Below, in pieces: positions 12,815 to 24,399 of a DNA stretch of 64,000 bases. Position 1 is the stretch's first letter, and every line of letters begins with the position of its first letter. The notes below the pieces were generated by a model. It made no database searches. It saw nothing but the letters and a program-made list of their open reading frames with translations, and had not been told where the DNA came from. Position numbers and translations under genes: made by a program. The stretch spans positions 16,683,828 to 16,747,827 of the forward strand of contig CM023540.1 of assembly GCA_013350335.1 (NCBI GenBank). The letters are read 5' to 3'. The DNA comes from Chimonanthus salicifolius (Eukaryota > Streptophyta > Magnoliopsida > Laurales > Calycanthaceae).

Positions 12815-12819
12815 TTACA

Positions 12820-14520
12820 ATTGAATACATAAAGTCATATTTTTAAATTCTTCAAAATTTTATAATTTTAAATGATTTTTTATCTCAAAAAAATTCATTC
12901 TATATTTTATAATAGAATTTTTATTTCATTTAGCACACAGTGACAATAATGATTAGAGTTTGTATTGAATCAAATTATTTACATATCACAGTAATTGAAT
13001 AATGAAATCTCTCTTGAAATTTTCCATTCAAATTTTCCATTAACTAAAGTATTGATGATGATGATGATAGCGACAACAAAGATATTGATGATAATAAATT
13101 AATGAACAATCAAAGATAAAATTATTCAAAGATTAAAGTTGACTTGTAAGCGAAAGTTGTTCTATCAACATGGTTCAGTCATTTGCATCCACAATGACTG
13201 CCATGGATTTTTTTAATAATCTAAACTTCTTAGATAAGTTTTAACTTTACTACTGTAATTATCAAACAAGATAACAATAACACCTGCATAAGGATAACCT
13301 CTGCCCAAGAGTAACTCTTACAAAATTTATCCCTCATCCAAACGCAATTGAAGCCTTTTGCGTCCAAGGGTGACTCTTTGTCCAAATGTAAATTTGTGAG
13401 AATTTTCAAATCCAAAGCAAACAATATTCTAATAGAAAGATGAGTTGTTATAAATAATATCAAATAACTATTCAACTATCTGTCTATATGGAGTGAGAGA
13501 ACCGGGGACAATTCTCATTTCAGAGGGTAGATTTTAATACACTGATTGTGTGAAAGGGGGATTTTGTCCCATACCGCTCAAGTTGGCTGTTCTAATTTAA
13601 AGTGGAAAGAATCATTTTCCCTCTACTTACTTAGAAATCAATTAGCTAATTTGTCCCATAACATGATGAAGACCATATCTTCCAATGAAAGATTAAATGG
13701 TTGCTTTAATATCAAAACAGAATGGACTGGAATCTAAAGTGATTGAGGCCGACCATGTCATGTAGTTCAATTAAATTAAAAGTAGATATGGTGAGCTATA
13801 AATGGAACAAATTTAAACACAAATTCCAGCTTTTAACCACTTGATCATAATTGTCACTGGGCATCCTTGTGTTAGTGACTTTTAAAGAAACCTTGTGATT
13901 TTGATCATCGTATACACTTTAATATGACCATTCAGATTCTAGAAATTTCAATATATATATAATTTTTTTTATATATAAAAGGAAAAATGGGACAGATGCA
14001 AAATATACACACTTATAATGGTTAAATGACTGAAAAGTCTCATCAGCTTTTACGGGCTTCTTGTAAAAAGCCTAAGCCTGACCATTTATATAAGACTCAA
14101 TTACTTAGCCCAAGCCTATCTTTATAAGCTGGTATATGTGTTAAACATATTTTATTTGGACGGTTTTCTAGTCGAATTTAGGTTGAGGAAAAGCCCTAAT
14201 TTTGGTAGGTTCTTCACCAATACCCAAGGCTCTTTTAGTCACACTTTTCCTGGATGTGGTCCTAGACTCAAATGATGGGCTTCTTCTAGATGCTTCTATG
14301 AAATATACTTTTGAGTTTGATTTTTGAACAATACTCTAAATGTAAAGATGCCCTTGATTGCAAGAACAAGGCAAGTGCAAACAATTGATGGTGACCAAGT
14401 CGTCTTTTATTGTGAACTTGACCTTCATGATGAAAACTTGATGGCATAGGAGAGGCCCATGTATTTAGGGCCTTAGTAAGAGCATGCTGAAAGGAGTGCT
14501 ATGTTGAGTACTTGGGAAGG
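12820..14520. other. intergenic, no gene recognised
   Basis: AT-rich DNA with short open frames of no recognisable family. It holds a small GAT run near 13058 and an AT run near 13952. Confidence 0.5.
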
Positions 14521-14528
14521 AATTAGGA

Positions 14529-15002
14529 TAGGGGTGAAACTCGGGTTAGGTTTTGGCCTGAACCCGCATGACCCGACTCCAAAAATCGTGCGGGTCGAGT
14601 TATGAAAGTAGGGTCAGCGGGTCGGTTCGGGTTGAAAAGTCAGAAACCCGCACTGAATTAAGGTAGTTTTGGCCCGAATCCGCATGATCCGACCGGAAAT
14701 GGGTTGGGTTATGAAAGTCTGGTCAGCGGGTCGGGTCGGATTGACAAGTCAGAAACTCGCATTGAATTCGGTTCGGATTGGGTTGAGAGATTTTTAGGTT
14801 AACCCAACCCGACCCGACCCGACCGGGTAAAAAGGAGGCTAAAGTAGGTTTAAAATACGGATCGGGTCAGTTTTCGGGTTGAGTCGAGTTATAATTCGGG
14901 TCGGGTTGGGTCAAGACGTTCGGGTCGAGTCGGGTCGGGTTCCATATATTAGTAACTCGGACCGGATTGGGTTTAAAAAAACCCGACCCGATTTAAGCCC
15001 TA
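14529..15002 (+). mobile_element. hAT-type MITE with GGGTCGGGTT-rich interior, copy 1
   Basis: The element starts TAGGGGTGAAACTCGGGT and ends CCCGATTTAAGCCCTA, an imperfect terminal inverted repeat. It is flanked by a perfect 8-bp duplication AATTAGGA (14521-14528, 15003-15010). Its interior consists of degenerate GGGTCGGGTT units on both strands. It has no coding capacity. The 8-bp duplication and TAGGG ends place it in the hAT superfamily. Confidence 0.9.
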
Positions 15003-15010
15003 AATTAGGA

Positions 15011-15690
15011 GATAAATGGGCTCATCGGTAATTTTATATCTACCTCCTTGATAACTTCTTCATGAGGATTATCAAGGGCCTAAACGCTAATCAGATTCAA
15101 CCTAGATGTGTTGGGCTCAATTTCCTAATGATTCATTGTCTTTAGCATGCTCTAAAGTTCTAAGATTGGACGATGATATAGAGGGAATTATAGTGATCCT
15201 CTTTATCCTTTTTGAGCTTCTAGTCAAGAAAGATGTTGCCCTAGGTCTAGCACCATTATAATGGGTGTAATTCTTTCAAGAGATGCCCATGAAGCACTTG
15301 GATGTCTTGCAAGGTTTGGACAAAAAGTTTAGAAGACAATTTTTGTTCTTCAGCCTCTCTTCTGGTGTCAAGCTCCATTACATTCTATTATGTACCCACT
15401 TATTCTTGCAATCAAACATGGTTGTAGTGGCAAGTTCAACATTTAGTTCCCATAATCAAATGGGCCAAGTGACCAGATTGATCTAATCCTCTTTGTCAAT
15501 CTTATTCCTCATTTGGGCCACCATGGTCCACTATCAACTCACATGCACTAATGTTTCTTCTTTCCCCCTTTTCAAGCTTTTGAGATTCTCTCTCCTGGCT
15601 CAATCTCCATATTATAGGACTAGTACTTGATGAACATCAAAGCGCGGCTTTTTTTTTTTTTTTACAAAGCCTGCCCCGTAAACAGGCCTA
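15011..15690. other. intergenic, no gene recognised
   Basis: No conserved protein frame or RNA gene is seen. A T run lies at about 15649-15664. Confidence 0.45.
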
Positions 15691-15698
15691 TCCATGAA

Positions 15699-16075
15699 TG
15701 GATCTGGCAATGAGTAGGGTTGGGTTGGTTCTTATTCAGGTTTGGACCAATAATCTTCAACCTATTACTTACTTGTTTATTAAATGAGTTAGTCGCTCTG
15801 GGTCTATATCATGTTTGAGTCACATAATTTTAAACTCATGCCCATTTAAATTGCTTAGGTTAGGTTCGGGTAATCGGGTCAAATTAAATTTTGTCAAGTC
15901 TAGTTCAAGGTAAACTTAACAATATGTTAGTTAGGTCGTGTCAATTTTGGATTGAGTTAATAACTCTCAATATATGGTTAGTTGGTTTGGGTTATAAAAC
16001 TTTAAACCCATACCTCATTTAAAATACTCGACTTCAGTTCCGATAATTATGTCGGGTCAAATTTTGCCAGGCCTA
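15699..16075 (+). mobile_element. degraded hAT-like MITE
   Basis: The ends TGGATCTGGCAA and TTTGCCAGGCCTA pair as a worn terminal inverted repeat of TAGGCCTGGCAAA type. The flanks TCCATGAA (15691-15698) and TCCATGAC (16076-16083) match in seven of eight bases. The interior holds GGGTTGGGTT and GGTCAAATT-like units resembling the GGGTC family. The shared flank extends inward on the left (CAGGCCTATCCATGA at 15683-15697 and 16068-16082), so the exact boundary is uncertain. Confidence 0.6.
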
Positions 16076-16083
16076 TCCATGAC

Positions 16084-18644
16084 CCAAACAATCTAACCCT
16101 TATTTCATGGACAACTTAACTAAAATTATGAACCAATCCATGATTTGAAACCTTCTTGATGGTTAAACCTAACCAAACATAATATTTGTAATTTATTACT
16201 CAACTCATGACCAAAACCAATCCATATTCCATGCATATCCACTGCTCGATCAATGAACCAACTTAATTTGACCTAGCTTATGAATTTTGAGATTAAATTG
16301 AGATTCGCCGGGTTAAGATCTAAACCAATTATACTCCTTACATAATATTATCATTTTAAGTAAAATATAGGTCGAATCAACTATTTAATGTATATTATTG
16401 TTATTGTTACTATTATTCAATTATTATGATAATTATAATTATCATCATCTAAAATTAGCAATAATCGAGTTATAATCTGTGCCTCTCCAACCTAACAATA
16501 TAAAAAGTTTATTTATGAATCATTATAAAAACCTCTTATCACACCAAATTAAAAAAAAATTAATATCTATGGAAAACAAAATTAATGAATTTCTCTGGAG
16601 ATATAGATCATAGAGGAAATCAATTTCTTTGAAAAATAGTTGCGCACAAACGCATTCTAAAGTCCAAGCAATTTCATCTAGGGAAATCAATTTGTTGGGT
16701 TGACCAATGGGCCAGCAAGCTGATCCTTTCAAATGGATTTTGTCTTCAATTTTTTGATCACGGGCTCAGTTTGCCTTCATAAATAATTTGCACTTGTGAA
16801 TTATTTTTGAATCAGATGGTTCAATTTGAGTTTTAATAATATGACTGTGGGTCGTAAGTAGATTTAGAGCTCGAGTCTTACTTTGAAATACATAGTGATG
16901 GGCCAGTCTTGCACTAGAACTTTTTATTCTTGAATCTGGGCCTGCGATTAATGAATGAACTTAAAAGCCCAACTCAGGTTCGTCCCAACTTGTTGTCACA
17001 GTTCGGCACCACAGTGCCCACAAAAATGAATAGGCCCGAGCCCTGCCGAATTATTGGGTATACAAACTCACCGAGGAGACCCGTTGGAGGAACCAGATGT
17101 TCAGACTCGATTAAAAATGGGCTGGGCCTCGTCTGGCATATCTTCCCGAACATCCTATCCTAGGCAGTTTTGTATGATTTGAGGAAGAGTAAAAAATGTG
17201 ACTAGACTGGTACGATTAACTTCAAAACTATGTGCTTTTGTATTTATTTCTCTTCACTCTACACACTATCGACCGAAGCACGAAAATGGATTATTAGTTT
17301 TAGGGCTAATTATTGGAAATATGCAAGGGTTTCAATGTATTAGGCCTGGCCTGGAAGTAGCAGCCCTGTTACTTAATCAGGCCGAAAACAAAGTCTCAGT
17401 TCTTACCCAGTCTTGTAATTACTAATGAGGATCGGAAATAATCTTAAGCACAGAATTCACGGGCCCAACCCATTTACAAATAAAGCTGGAATTTTGGAGC
17501 TTTCCTGTCCCATGAGACCAAAGAGATTTGCAAGACCACATTGTCCATCAACAGCCCTTAAAATTATGATCCCTTTAACAAAAGGGGTTGAAATTGTAAC
17601 GATCTGACTCTCTAAGTATGATATTGTCCTCTTTAGACCCTCGGTACAGCCCGGTACTCTGTTGACCGATCCAACCTTCAAGGTTTTCATTTTGACCCGG
17701 CCCAAAAGGCCTCGTGCTTGAGGAGGGGCTCCCCCTCTCTAATAACTCTTCTCTCCTTACTTGGGGGTCACAAAAATTCTCTAGGACTGATCGCACGTCT
17801 TCACGATGTAAGATCTACATCTTATGTTTACACAATGACTAAAAATCTTTTAGGTTCGCACAATATACACCTCAAGTTCAACCATGAATTTTAAATGAAC
17901 TAAGATGTTGAATCAAACGAAAATTATTGATAAGTAAATTAAGCCTTGGTGTGCGTGGGTGTCCTACAATTTCCTACACATAAATTCAAAAAAAAAAAAT
18001 TATGGGTAGTTGGTAAAACAGTGGTTTACCTAATGTGCTCAATTAAAGTAATGAAAATCAGAAAGAATGGAAAGCATTTGAAGACCAAAATGACCTGATT
18101 AGATATGTTCTTGTCATCTCCATTGCTAATAGAAAGATTTTAACATGAAGTCACATAATATGTGGTCCTTGGATACGATTTCACCATCAACTTTTAGGTG
18201 TGAATGACAAAGTGGGTGTCCCAATACTAATGTAATGGATGCTTTTCTTGTTATCAAATCAATTCATGGTAGGTACCTCACAATTTTGAAACTGACTGAC
18301 TTTTAGTACCACACTAACAACTGATTTTGCCTAAGCCACTTAAAATAATAGAATATAATGATCTTATCTTATAGAAAAATGGCCAATAATAGGCTTTTGA
18401 CTCTTATCTTATAAATTTTAATTCAAAGTTGAATGCTTTTGGGTTGGACATTGCTAGTTCCAATTAGTTTAATTTCCGGGAATTGGGGGTTTGTGTTCTA
18501 CATTAATGGTTAGGTGAGGTCCACAAATTAGTACAACTTCAAAATTTTGACTCTCACTCTGGTAGGTCTCTCTCTTCACAACTGTGGCCATCATTTGAGA
18601 ATATCACAATAGAAAAGCTTATAATATTTTTTAAGAAAATGGTA
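16084..18644. other. intergenic, no gene recognised
   Basis: The stretch has several open frames of 60-80 codons on both strands (for example around 16523-17796), none with recognisable domains. A SINE 3' end lies near 17958-18000. Confidence 0.45.
17958..18000 (+). repeat. SINE family 1, 3'-end fragment
   Basis: GGGTGTCCTACAATTTCC followed by TACACATAAATTC and an A run matches the 3' end of the SINE copies at 39230 and 43262. Confidence 0.55.
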
Positions 18645-18905
18645 CTTTACTCTAAGGCTCCAAGTGTGTAAATCTCGTTAAAACGAGATTTTGGCAGATA
18701 TCCCGTTAAAGCAGTGGTACAAATATCGTGCCATACATTGGAGATATCGGCCAATATCTTGGCCGATATTCAGCCGATATGGGTTAATATCGGCATAGAC
18801 CCATAGTCGATATTGGATTTTTATTTATAAAAAAACTATATATGAGGATATCGCCGATATCTCCAATGTACGGCCGATACAATATTTGTACCACTCCTTT
18901 ACTCT
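18645..18905. mobile_element. non-autonomous element with ATCGGCCGAT-type interior
   Basis: A 9-bp direct repeat CTTTACTCT (18645-18653, 18897-18905) flanks about 243 bp. Inside, AGTGGTACAAATATCG (from 18713) is repeated inverted as ATTTGTACCACT (to 18895), along with the adjoining ATTGGAGATATCGGC. The segment before 18713 holds a 10-bp palindrome (AAATCTCGTT and its complement). The superfamily is unclear: nine bases would suit Mutator, eight hAT. Confidence 0.55.
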
Positions 18906-19298
18906 TTATTGCAACTACAAAGTTACGTCATTCATTCTATGAGCATTAGATAAATAGTTGACTCATATAAAAAAAGGTTTTCCAAACTGAATTATAGTGT
19001 GAACTCAAAATAAATGTAATAAATGACTCTAATGATTATGATGATCTGATGATAATGATGATGTTACAATATTTAGTGATGCTATCACTATAATGTTCTG
19101 ACATTATTATAATAGCTATTTAAAATTTCTATATTTTTTTTCATTTTTAAGCATTTAAATACATTTTAATATATTTTCTTAATTTATTTTCTGTGACATT
19201 TTCTTGGTAGTATCATCTTAATAATATGAAAAAAATCTCAACATTAACTTCTTTCTGATTTATCCCAATAACATATGTAACGTATGCATATGAATATA
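18906..19298. other. intergenic, nothing recognised
   Basis: AT-rich spacer between two ATCGGCCGAT-type elements. Confidence 0.45.
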
Positions 19299-19306
19299 CT
19301 TCCATG

Positions 19307-19697
19307 CTAAGGTTGAAATATCGGCCGATACATATCGTATCGGAAATATTGGTCACAATATCGGCCGATATTTATAAATATCGGTATTTAAATTTTTTTT
19401 TTTTAATTTTTTTTAAGAAAAACACCAATACGGTTTTTGACGGTTTTTACACGGTTTTCCACAGTTTTTTGCGGGTTTTTAACGGTTTTCCGCTGTTCTT
19501 CACGGTTTTTTACAGTTCAGGGTTTACGGCTTTCACGGGTTCTCACTGTTTTTTGCGGTTTTTCACGGTTCTTCACGATTTTTTCACGGTTCCGATATCG
19601 GAGGAGAGAAAATACCGATATCGGGAGGAGAGAGAAATTATCGACCGATATTTGCATATCAGCTGATATATCGGGTTGGGCGTTTTTTAAACCCCTG
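19307..19697 (+). mobile_element. hAT-type non-autonomous element with ACGGTTTTTC minisatellite
   Basis: An 8-bp duplication CTTCCATG (19299-19306, 19698-19705) flanks the element. The right end reads CAGGGGTTTAAAA on the reverse strand; the left end CTAAGGTTGAAATATCGG is a worn version. Both ends carry ATATCGGCCGATA units. The middle (about 19430-19595) is a degenerate tandem array of 10-14-bp ACGGTTTTTC-like units. It has no coding capacity. Confidence 0.8.
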
Positions 19698-19706
19698 CTT
19701 CCATGC

Positions 19707-21819
19707 AGTATGTAAACTAGAAGATATAGACAATAAGGTGTCCTTGGGATACGCTTATTTACACCGTTTCTTTTAGGAAAAAAAATGATTTTTCTTAAGT
19801 AAACTAGATTTTTTCACAATTTTTGTACAAATTTTCCTTAGAAATGTAGATTTTCAAGGCTAAATTTTCTAGAAAATAGTCCAATTTTTTTTTCCATCAT
19901 AACCCATGGAGAAATGCTTTTTTGAAGCAAATCTTTAGAGACTTGAACAGATAAGTCTTAAATACCTTGATCAGATTTATACTGACTCATTTATTGAATA
20001 AGTTGACATATCCCACGTAAGCTTAAACCTCAGAAAAAAAAAAAAAAAAAAAATAGATTCAATTTGATACGGCTTAGGTCGAGCTCTTTTTTGGACTTAA
20101 AATGTAGGCCCATATCAGAATTCAAGATAAGTCGGGACTAGTACATGGAAGCCTAGGCATGCCCAAAATTCCAAGTTTGAGCATTGATTTATAAGATCAA
20201 ATTTTATTTAATTAATATTTTGTATAAAAATAAGATTAATATAATGTATACTTTATATTTTAATAGAGTACTATAAAAATTTCTATTTTAGTCCCAAATA
20301 AGCCCGAGCGTGGATAAGCCCCTATATACATTTCAAAATTGAAATTAGGCTCAGGTCAAAAGCCGGGCCAGTTTGAGTTTGAGTAATTTGGGTTAACTCG
20401 ATCTCCAGTCTGGGGTTGAGCCTTTAATTGCAACTCAGGCCTAAGATTAGGCAAACCCAAAATATGGACGGCTCGCTCAAGTTGTCGCCATATTTTAATT
20501 ACTCCAAAACTTGGGCGAGTTAGTCTGAGTTGACTTGACTCGATGAGATTTTGAATCGAGCGAGTAAATATGTCTAATTAAGCTTTTTCGAGTCGAGTTG
20601 AAAAACTTAATCGACTTAACTCAACTTGATAAGATTCGAATTGAGTCCGAATTTCAAGTTTTTGAAATGTAGTTGCAGCTCTAACTCGACTTATGTCTTA
20701 ACCAAGTTTTCCATATCTAGGTTAGTGAGAAACAGACGTGAGAAAATTCTTAGACAAGAAAACAAATTCCGAACAAGATACTTTCCTAAGAATTTTTTCT
20801 CAGTTGGGCATCAATTGTGTGTTTTCTACGTTAGGATTGGAACAATAAAGCATTTAACATTTAGATAATATATGAATGTAATGAGATTTATGATAAACTT
20901 TAGATCTAAATAGTACCATAAGAGAGTGTCAGTACTTCAACGAAACAACAGATAATACTCCCATAAAACATTAGGTCAATAATCGTTAGCTGCATTCCCA
21001 TTAGCTTTAATCCATTCTTTTATCAAATCATTTAAAGGCAGTAGGTATGATGAAACATCAAGGCCACTAATCATAGTTTTATCCGGTATGCGTAAATTGA
21101 GAGGTTTTCATATGCTTCAAAGAATTAGTCAGGATAAAATGATTAAACACCTTTGATTGTAATAAAAAAAATATAAAATATACATAAACATAAAGATGAT
21201 AAAGTAAATAAAATTTAAGAAAATGCAAGGAATGTTTACCAATACCTACAATTGTGGATGAAAACAAAAGGACTCTTTTTGCTTACAAATGGAGGAAAAC
21301 ATGCAAAGAGGCAAAGGGAAGTGAAAAGGGTTACTGAGATTTTGTTCTCCATGTCTAGTTCAAATACCCTGAAAAAGAAAAGTAAAAGAAGAAAAGGTCT
21401 CCCTCCAACTGTAAAAGTAAATGACATGCCCATAAAAAAAAAAGGGAGTGTCAACAAGAGGCTGAGGGAAAGAAGAAAGAGGGTCCCTAGGTTTTATTCT
21501 TTCTGTCCAAAGTCCAAACTACTACTTGCCCTTTGAAGAAAATTTGAGGAAGCAATTCATTCTTCTTTCCCTATGGGGTATGGTTCCAAAATATACTACT
21601 TATTTTGCAATTTACAGCCTTGCTCAGTTGCGACAATTCTTCTTTTTTTCTTTCTCCTTTTCTTTTTGTTGAATTACACAAAAAAAGCTTTGTTTAGCAT
21701 GCATGTCCAATACTTCTAATACTGGCTTTTTACTGAATTCTTTCTCATACCTAAAACTGCACAGTCTGATTATTGATTTTGGGCTCATGAGATTACTGAG
21801 ACACATGGGCAATCAAGGG
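19707..21819. other. intergenic, no gene recognised
   Basis: AT-rich, with a 20-base A run at about 20034-20053. Open frames such as 21252-21536 are lysine/arginine-rich translations of A-rich DNA and show no domain. Confidence 0.45.
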
Positions 21820-21833
21820 AAATTTTGTAAAAA

Positions 21834-22019
21834 ACCCAAAGGGTCTAAAGTGATGATCACGAACCCATTTTAGGAAGCAAAAGTCCTGAGTTCAATTCTC
21901 ACTCTATCCTAAAAAGCCACTCTTCATAGAGTTTATGTAATGTTTATAAATAGAGACGTTTGCATGAGGATTGCTCGAGTGCTTTAAGAGGCCTAAACAC
22001 TTTAATCATAAATAAAAAG
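21834..22019 (+). repeat. SINE family 2, copy 1
   Basis: A tRNA-like head (AGTGATGATCACGAACCC) and a B-box-like GAGTTCAATTCTC are followed by a body ending GCCTAAACACTTTAATCATA and an A-rich tail. The flanking duplication AAATTTTGTAAAAA / AAAATTTGTAAAAA (21820-21833, 22020-22033) matches 13 of 14 bases, as expected for LINE-mediated insertion. The copy is closely related to the one at 42524. Confidence 0.75.
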
Positions 22020-22033
22020 AAAATTTGTAAAAA

Positions 22034-22510
22034 TGATGGGACCTCTTCTATTGCATTTATTTAAAATTGTTATTTCATCAGTTGTAAGTCATTGTTAGAT
22101 GATGCAGGAAATCCAAGGTGATGTGCATAAGATGAGGCTGGAAATCAGCACACAAAAGTTGGGCTACGAAACTCTTTATTCAAAGGAATGACAACGATTG
22201 TCCAATATCATTAATGTAATGGCCAACAAAAGTTGGGACCTACAGTTTTTAAAAAGACAATGCAAGGATTAGTTGCAAATTTCTTTTCTTTTTCTTTTTT
22301 TAAAATTAAGGTATCCAAGCGTCTTATCTGTCACACACCAAAATTTCGGGATATGATAAAATTAGAGAAAGAAACTATGTCTAATCATGAGACGAAGCTC
22401 TACCGAATTTCGATAGAATTCCTTTATCTTTTGATTAGACATTTAGCTTTCGTCCTTATTTTATTTAAGTTACATTTCGAAATTTTAGTGTGTGACATTA
22501 CATGACTAGT
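22034..22510. other. intergenic, no gene recognised
   Basis: No domain-bearing frame is seen. A 90-codon frame (22233-22505) has no recognisable relative. Confidence 0.4.
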
Positions 22511-22518
22511 CTTTTGGG

Positions 22519-23696
22519 TAGGCTGGCCCTGGCTATAGGCGAAGTAGGCGGTCGCCTATGGCCCCCAAATAAATAAGGCCCCCAAGTCTATAAGCTCCTT
22601 TACTATATGTTAAATAATTAATAATGTATAATTAAAGTATAAGTTCATTCTTGCACAATCGGTTAGGCTTGTCTTTTTGTAAGTTCGGGACCCGAGATCA
22701 AATCCAAGCTGCGTTATTAATAATAATTTTTTTTTATTTTTATCAAGTTATTTAATAATAATAATTTTTTTATCAAGTTATTTAATAATAATAATGAAAA
22801 ATAATAATAATTTGAATTAATACTACTTGAAATCATTTGACTATTTGATAATTTTTCTACTCTATTTAAAGCGTAAGTTTCTTAAAAAATTAAAATAATG
22901 ATAGTAACAATCATAATAATTATTATTATAATCCTCATTTTATTGAGTTTAATAATAATAATAACAAATTTAATTAATAAAGAATCTTTTAAACTATATC
23001 TATCATCTAAATAAAGAGAAAGAGAAATCTATATTAAGTTGATAATTTTGAATTAAATATAATTTAAAGCTTTTAAAATTTGAAGATATGAAAAAACATA
23101 GCTTTATTTATTTGATCAATGTAGATTTTATTAGAAGTAATATAAAAGTATAAATCATTATAATTAAGATAATTTCTAATTTTTAATTTTTTAAAAAATA
23201 TAAAAAAAATTAAAATAATAATAATATCTTCGTTTCAAATGAGAATTTACATTAGTGTTACACTCGAATATGATAAAAGATGCAGTACCAAAAGAATGAA
23301 TTGCCAAATTATATAAAAAGAATGAATTGTTGTTTTCCAAACAATAATATTGATTATACCAGTTACAGTTACCTATGAAGAAATAAGTTTTTCAAAGTTA
23401 AAACTGATAAAATTTTATTTTTGGTCTACAATGTCACAAGAAAGATTGAATGGATTAGTTATCTTATCTATTGAAAAATAAATGTTAAAAAAACTTGAAT
23501 ATAGCAATTTAATTAGTAATTTTGCATCTCAAAATAAAAATAAATTTTAAATAATACTTTTTTATAAATTTGATTATGATATTTTATTTAGTTTCACATG
23601 TTGTAAAAAAAATTGTATGATTTTATTTTTTGTGAGTGTATAAGGGCCCTATCTTAAAACCTCGCTTAGGCTCCTGAAATCTCACGGCCGGCCCTG
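22519..23696 (+). mobile_element. hAT transposon relic (CAGGGCCGGCC ends)
   Basis: The right end reads CAGGGCCGGCCGTG on the reverse strand and the left end is TAGGCTGGCC. The flanks CTTTTGGG (22511-22518) and CTTTTGGT (23697-23704) match in seven of eight bases. Near the left end GGCGGTCGCCTATGGCCCCC is typical of a plant hAT group with this terminus. The interior is AT-rich and mostly decayed but keeps the 3' end of a transposase gene. Confidence 0.8.
23362..23550 (+). pseudogene. hAT transposase C-terminal dimerisation region, remnant
   Basis: The frame from 23362 reads through SFSKLKLIKFYFWSTMSQER and LNGLVILSIEK, then TAA at 23479-23481, then LKKLEYSNLISNFASQN. This is the hAT C-terminal dimerisation (hATC) segment of the plant zinc-finger-MYM/TTF type transposases, in which S-x-L-K-L-I-K and TMSQERLN-L are conserved. 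The upstream catalytic part cannot be followed. The remnant lies about 150 bp from the right end of the host element, the expected place for the 3' end of its transposase gene, which supports common origin rather than capture. Confidence 0.8.
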
Positions 23697-23704
23697 CTTT
23701 TGGT

Positions 23705-24391
23705 CATGTGCAAACCTCTCTACCCACACACATCAGATAAATTTATGAAGAGTGACCCTATATGTTGAAGGTAAACATATTGCAAATTTCTTTATTGTTT
23801 CATTTCTGTTCTTCACCCGGCATCTCATCCATTGCTTGTGATAGTCCTTCCTTGCATAAAGATATGCCCATCTTTTCCTCACATCCCTTTATTCCACATT
23901 CTCTTGCTTTCTAGTTTCTTCACTCTCTCTTAGAATCATGTCACCCCTAGAAAAGTATTTACTAGCCCCAAAGATGCTCTCTCACAGCCCTCCTAGAACC
24001 AAATTCCAAATCCTCCACATTGGACATCACCAATACGGTAGGGTAGGGTAGGGTTGTTGAGCTGCATAGACCCTCCACTTCCTTTGACTCCAGCCCCACT
24101 ACACATCAACTCATGTCTCTACTCACACCTTTCTTTATAACCTTGAAGAAACCAAAGGCAAAAGCAATGTCAATAGAACAATGCATGTTGATCAAATTAC
24201 ACTGGGTTGCCAAAGTTTCCATTCAATTTCATTATGCAATAATAGATTTTATATATAGATAAACATCTAAACTGGCCATGTTTGGCAAAATCCAGAATAA
24301 ACCCTACCCTTGTCAGTAGGAGATTTCACCCAAAATAATTTATTTACTTGTGAAAATGATCCAAAGAACCTTTTTAAGCCTATGATAGCAG
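23705..24391. other. intergenic, no gene recognised
   Basis: Pyrimidine-rich patches and a short GGTAGGGTAGGGTAGGG run (about 24038-24054). No frame with a domain. Confidence 0.45.
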
Positions 24392-24399
24392 CAGTCGTC

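Larger units (their letters stand above)
3114..12819 (+). mobile_element. Ty3/gypsy chromovirus LTR retrotransposon (Tekay/Del-like), full structure, coding-dead
   Basis: The element runs from 3119 to 12814 and is flanked by a perfect 5-bp target duplication TTACA (3114-3118 and 12815-12819). Both LTRs begin TG and end CA. An initiator-Met primer site follows the 5' LTR and a purine tract precedes the 3' LTR. The interior encodes Gag with two zinc knuckles, protease, reverse transcriptase, RNase H, integrase and a C-terminal chromodomain-like segment, in gypsy order. The long LTRs, the CGGGACGAAATTTTCTTTTA sequence before the purine tract, and the chromodomain suggest the Tekay/Del branch; that branch call is inference. 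Seven premature stops and one frameshift make it non-autonomous today. A plain TTACA duplication with both LTRs present shows it has not recombined to a solo LTR. Confidence 0.96.

Noticed and set aside
17425..17796. Overlapping open frames of 60-82 codons
   Set aside because: No domain, no codon or splice support, and competing frames on both strands.
21252..21536. 94-codon lysine- and arginine-rich open frame
   Set aside because: Composition follows from A-rich DNA; there is no domain, splice or promoter context.
24038..24054. Telomere-like TAGGG run
   Set aside because: Only three units, and the plant telomere unit is TTTAGGG; a chance run.
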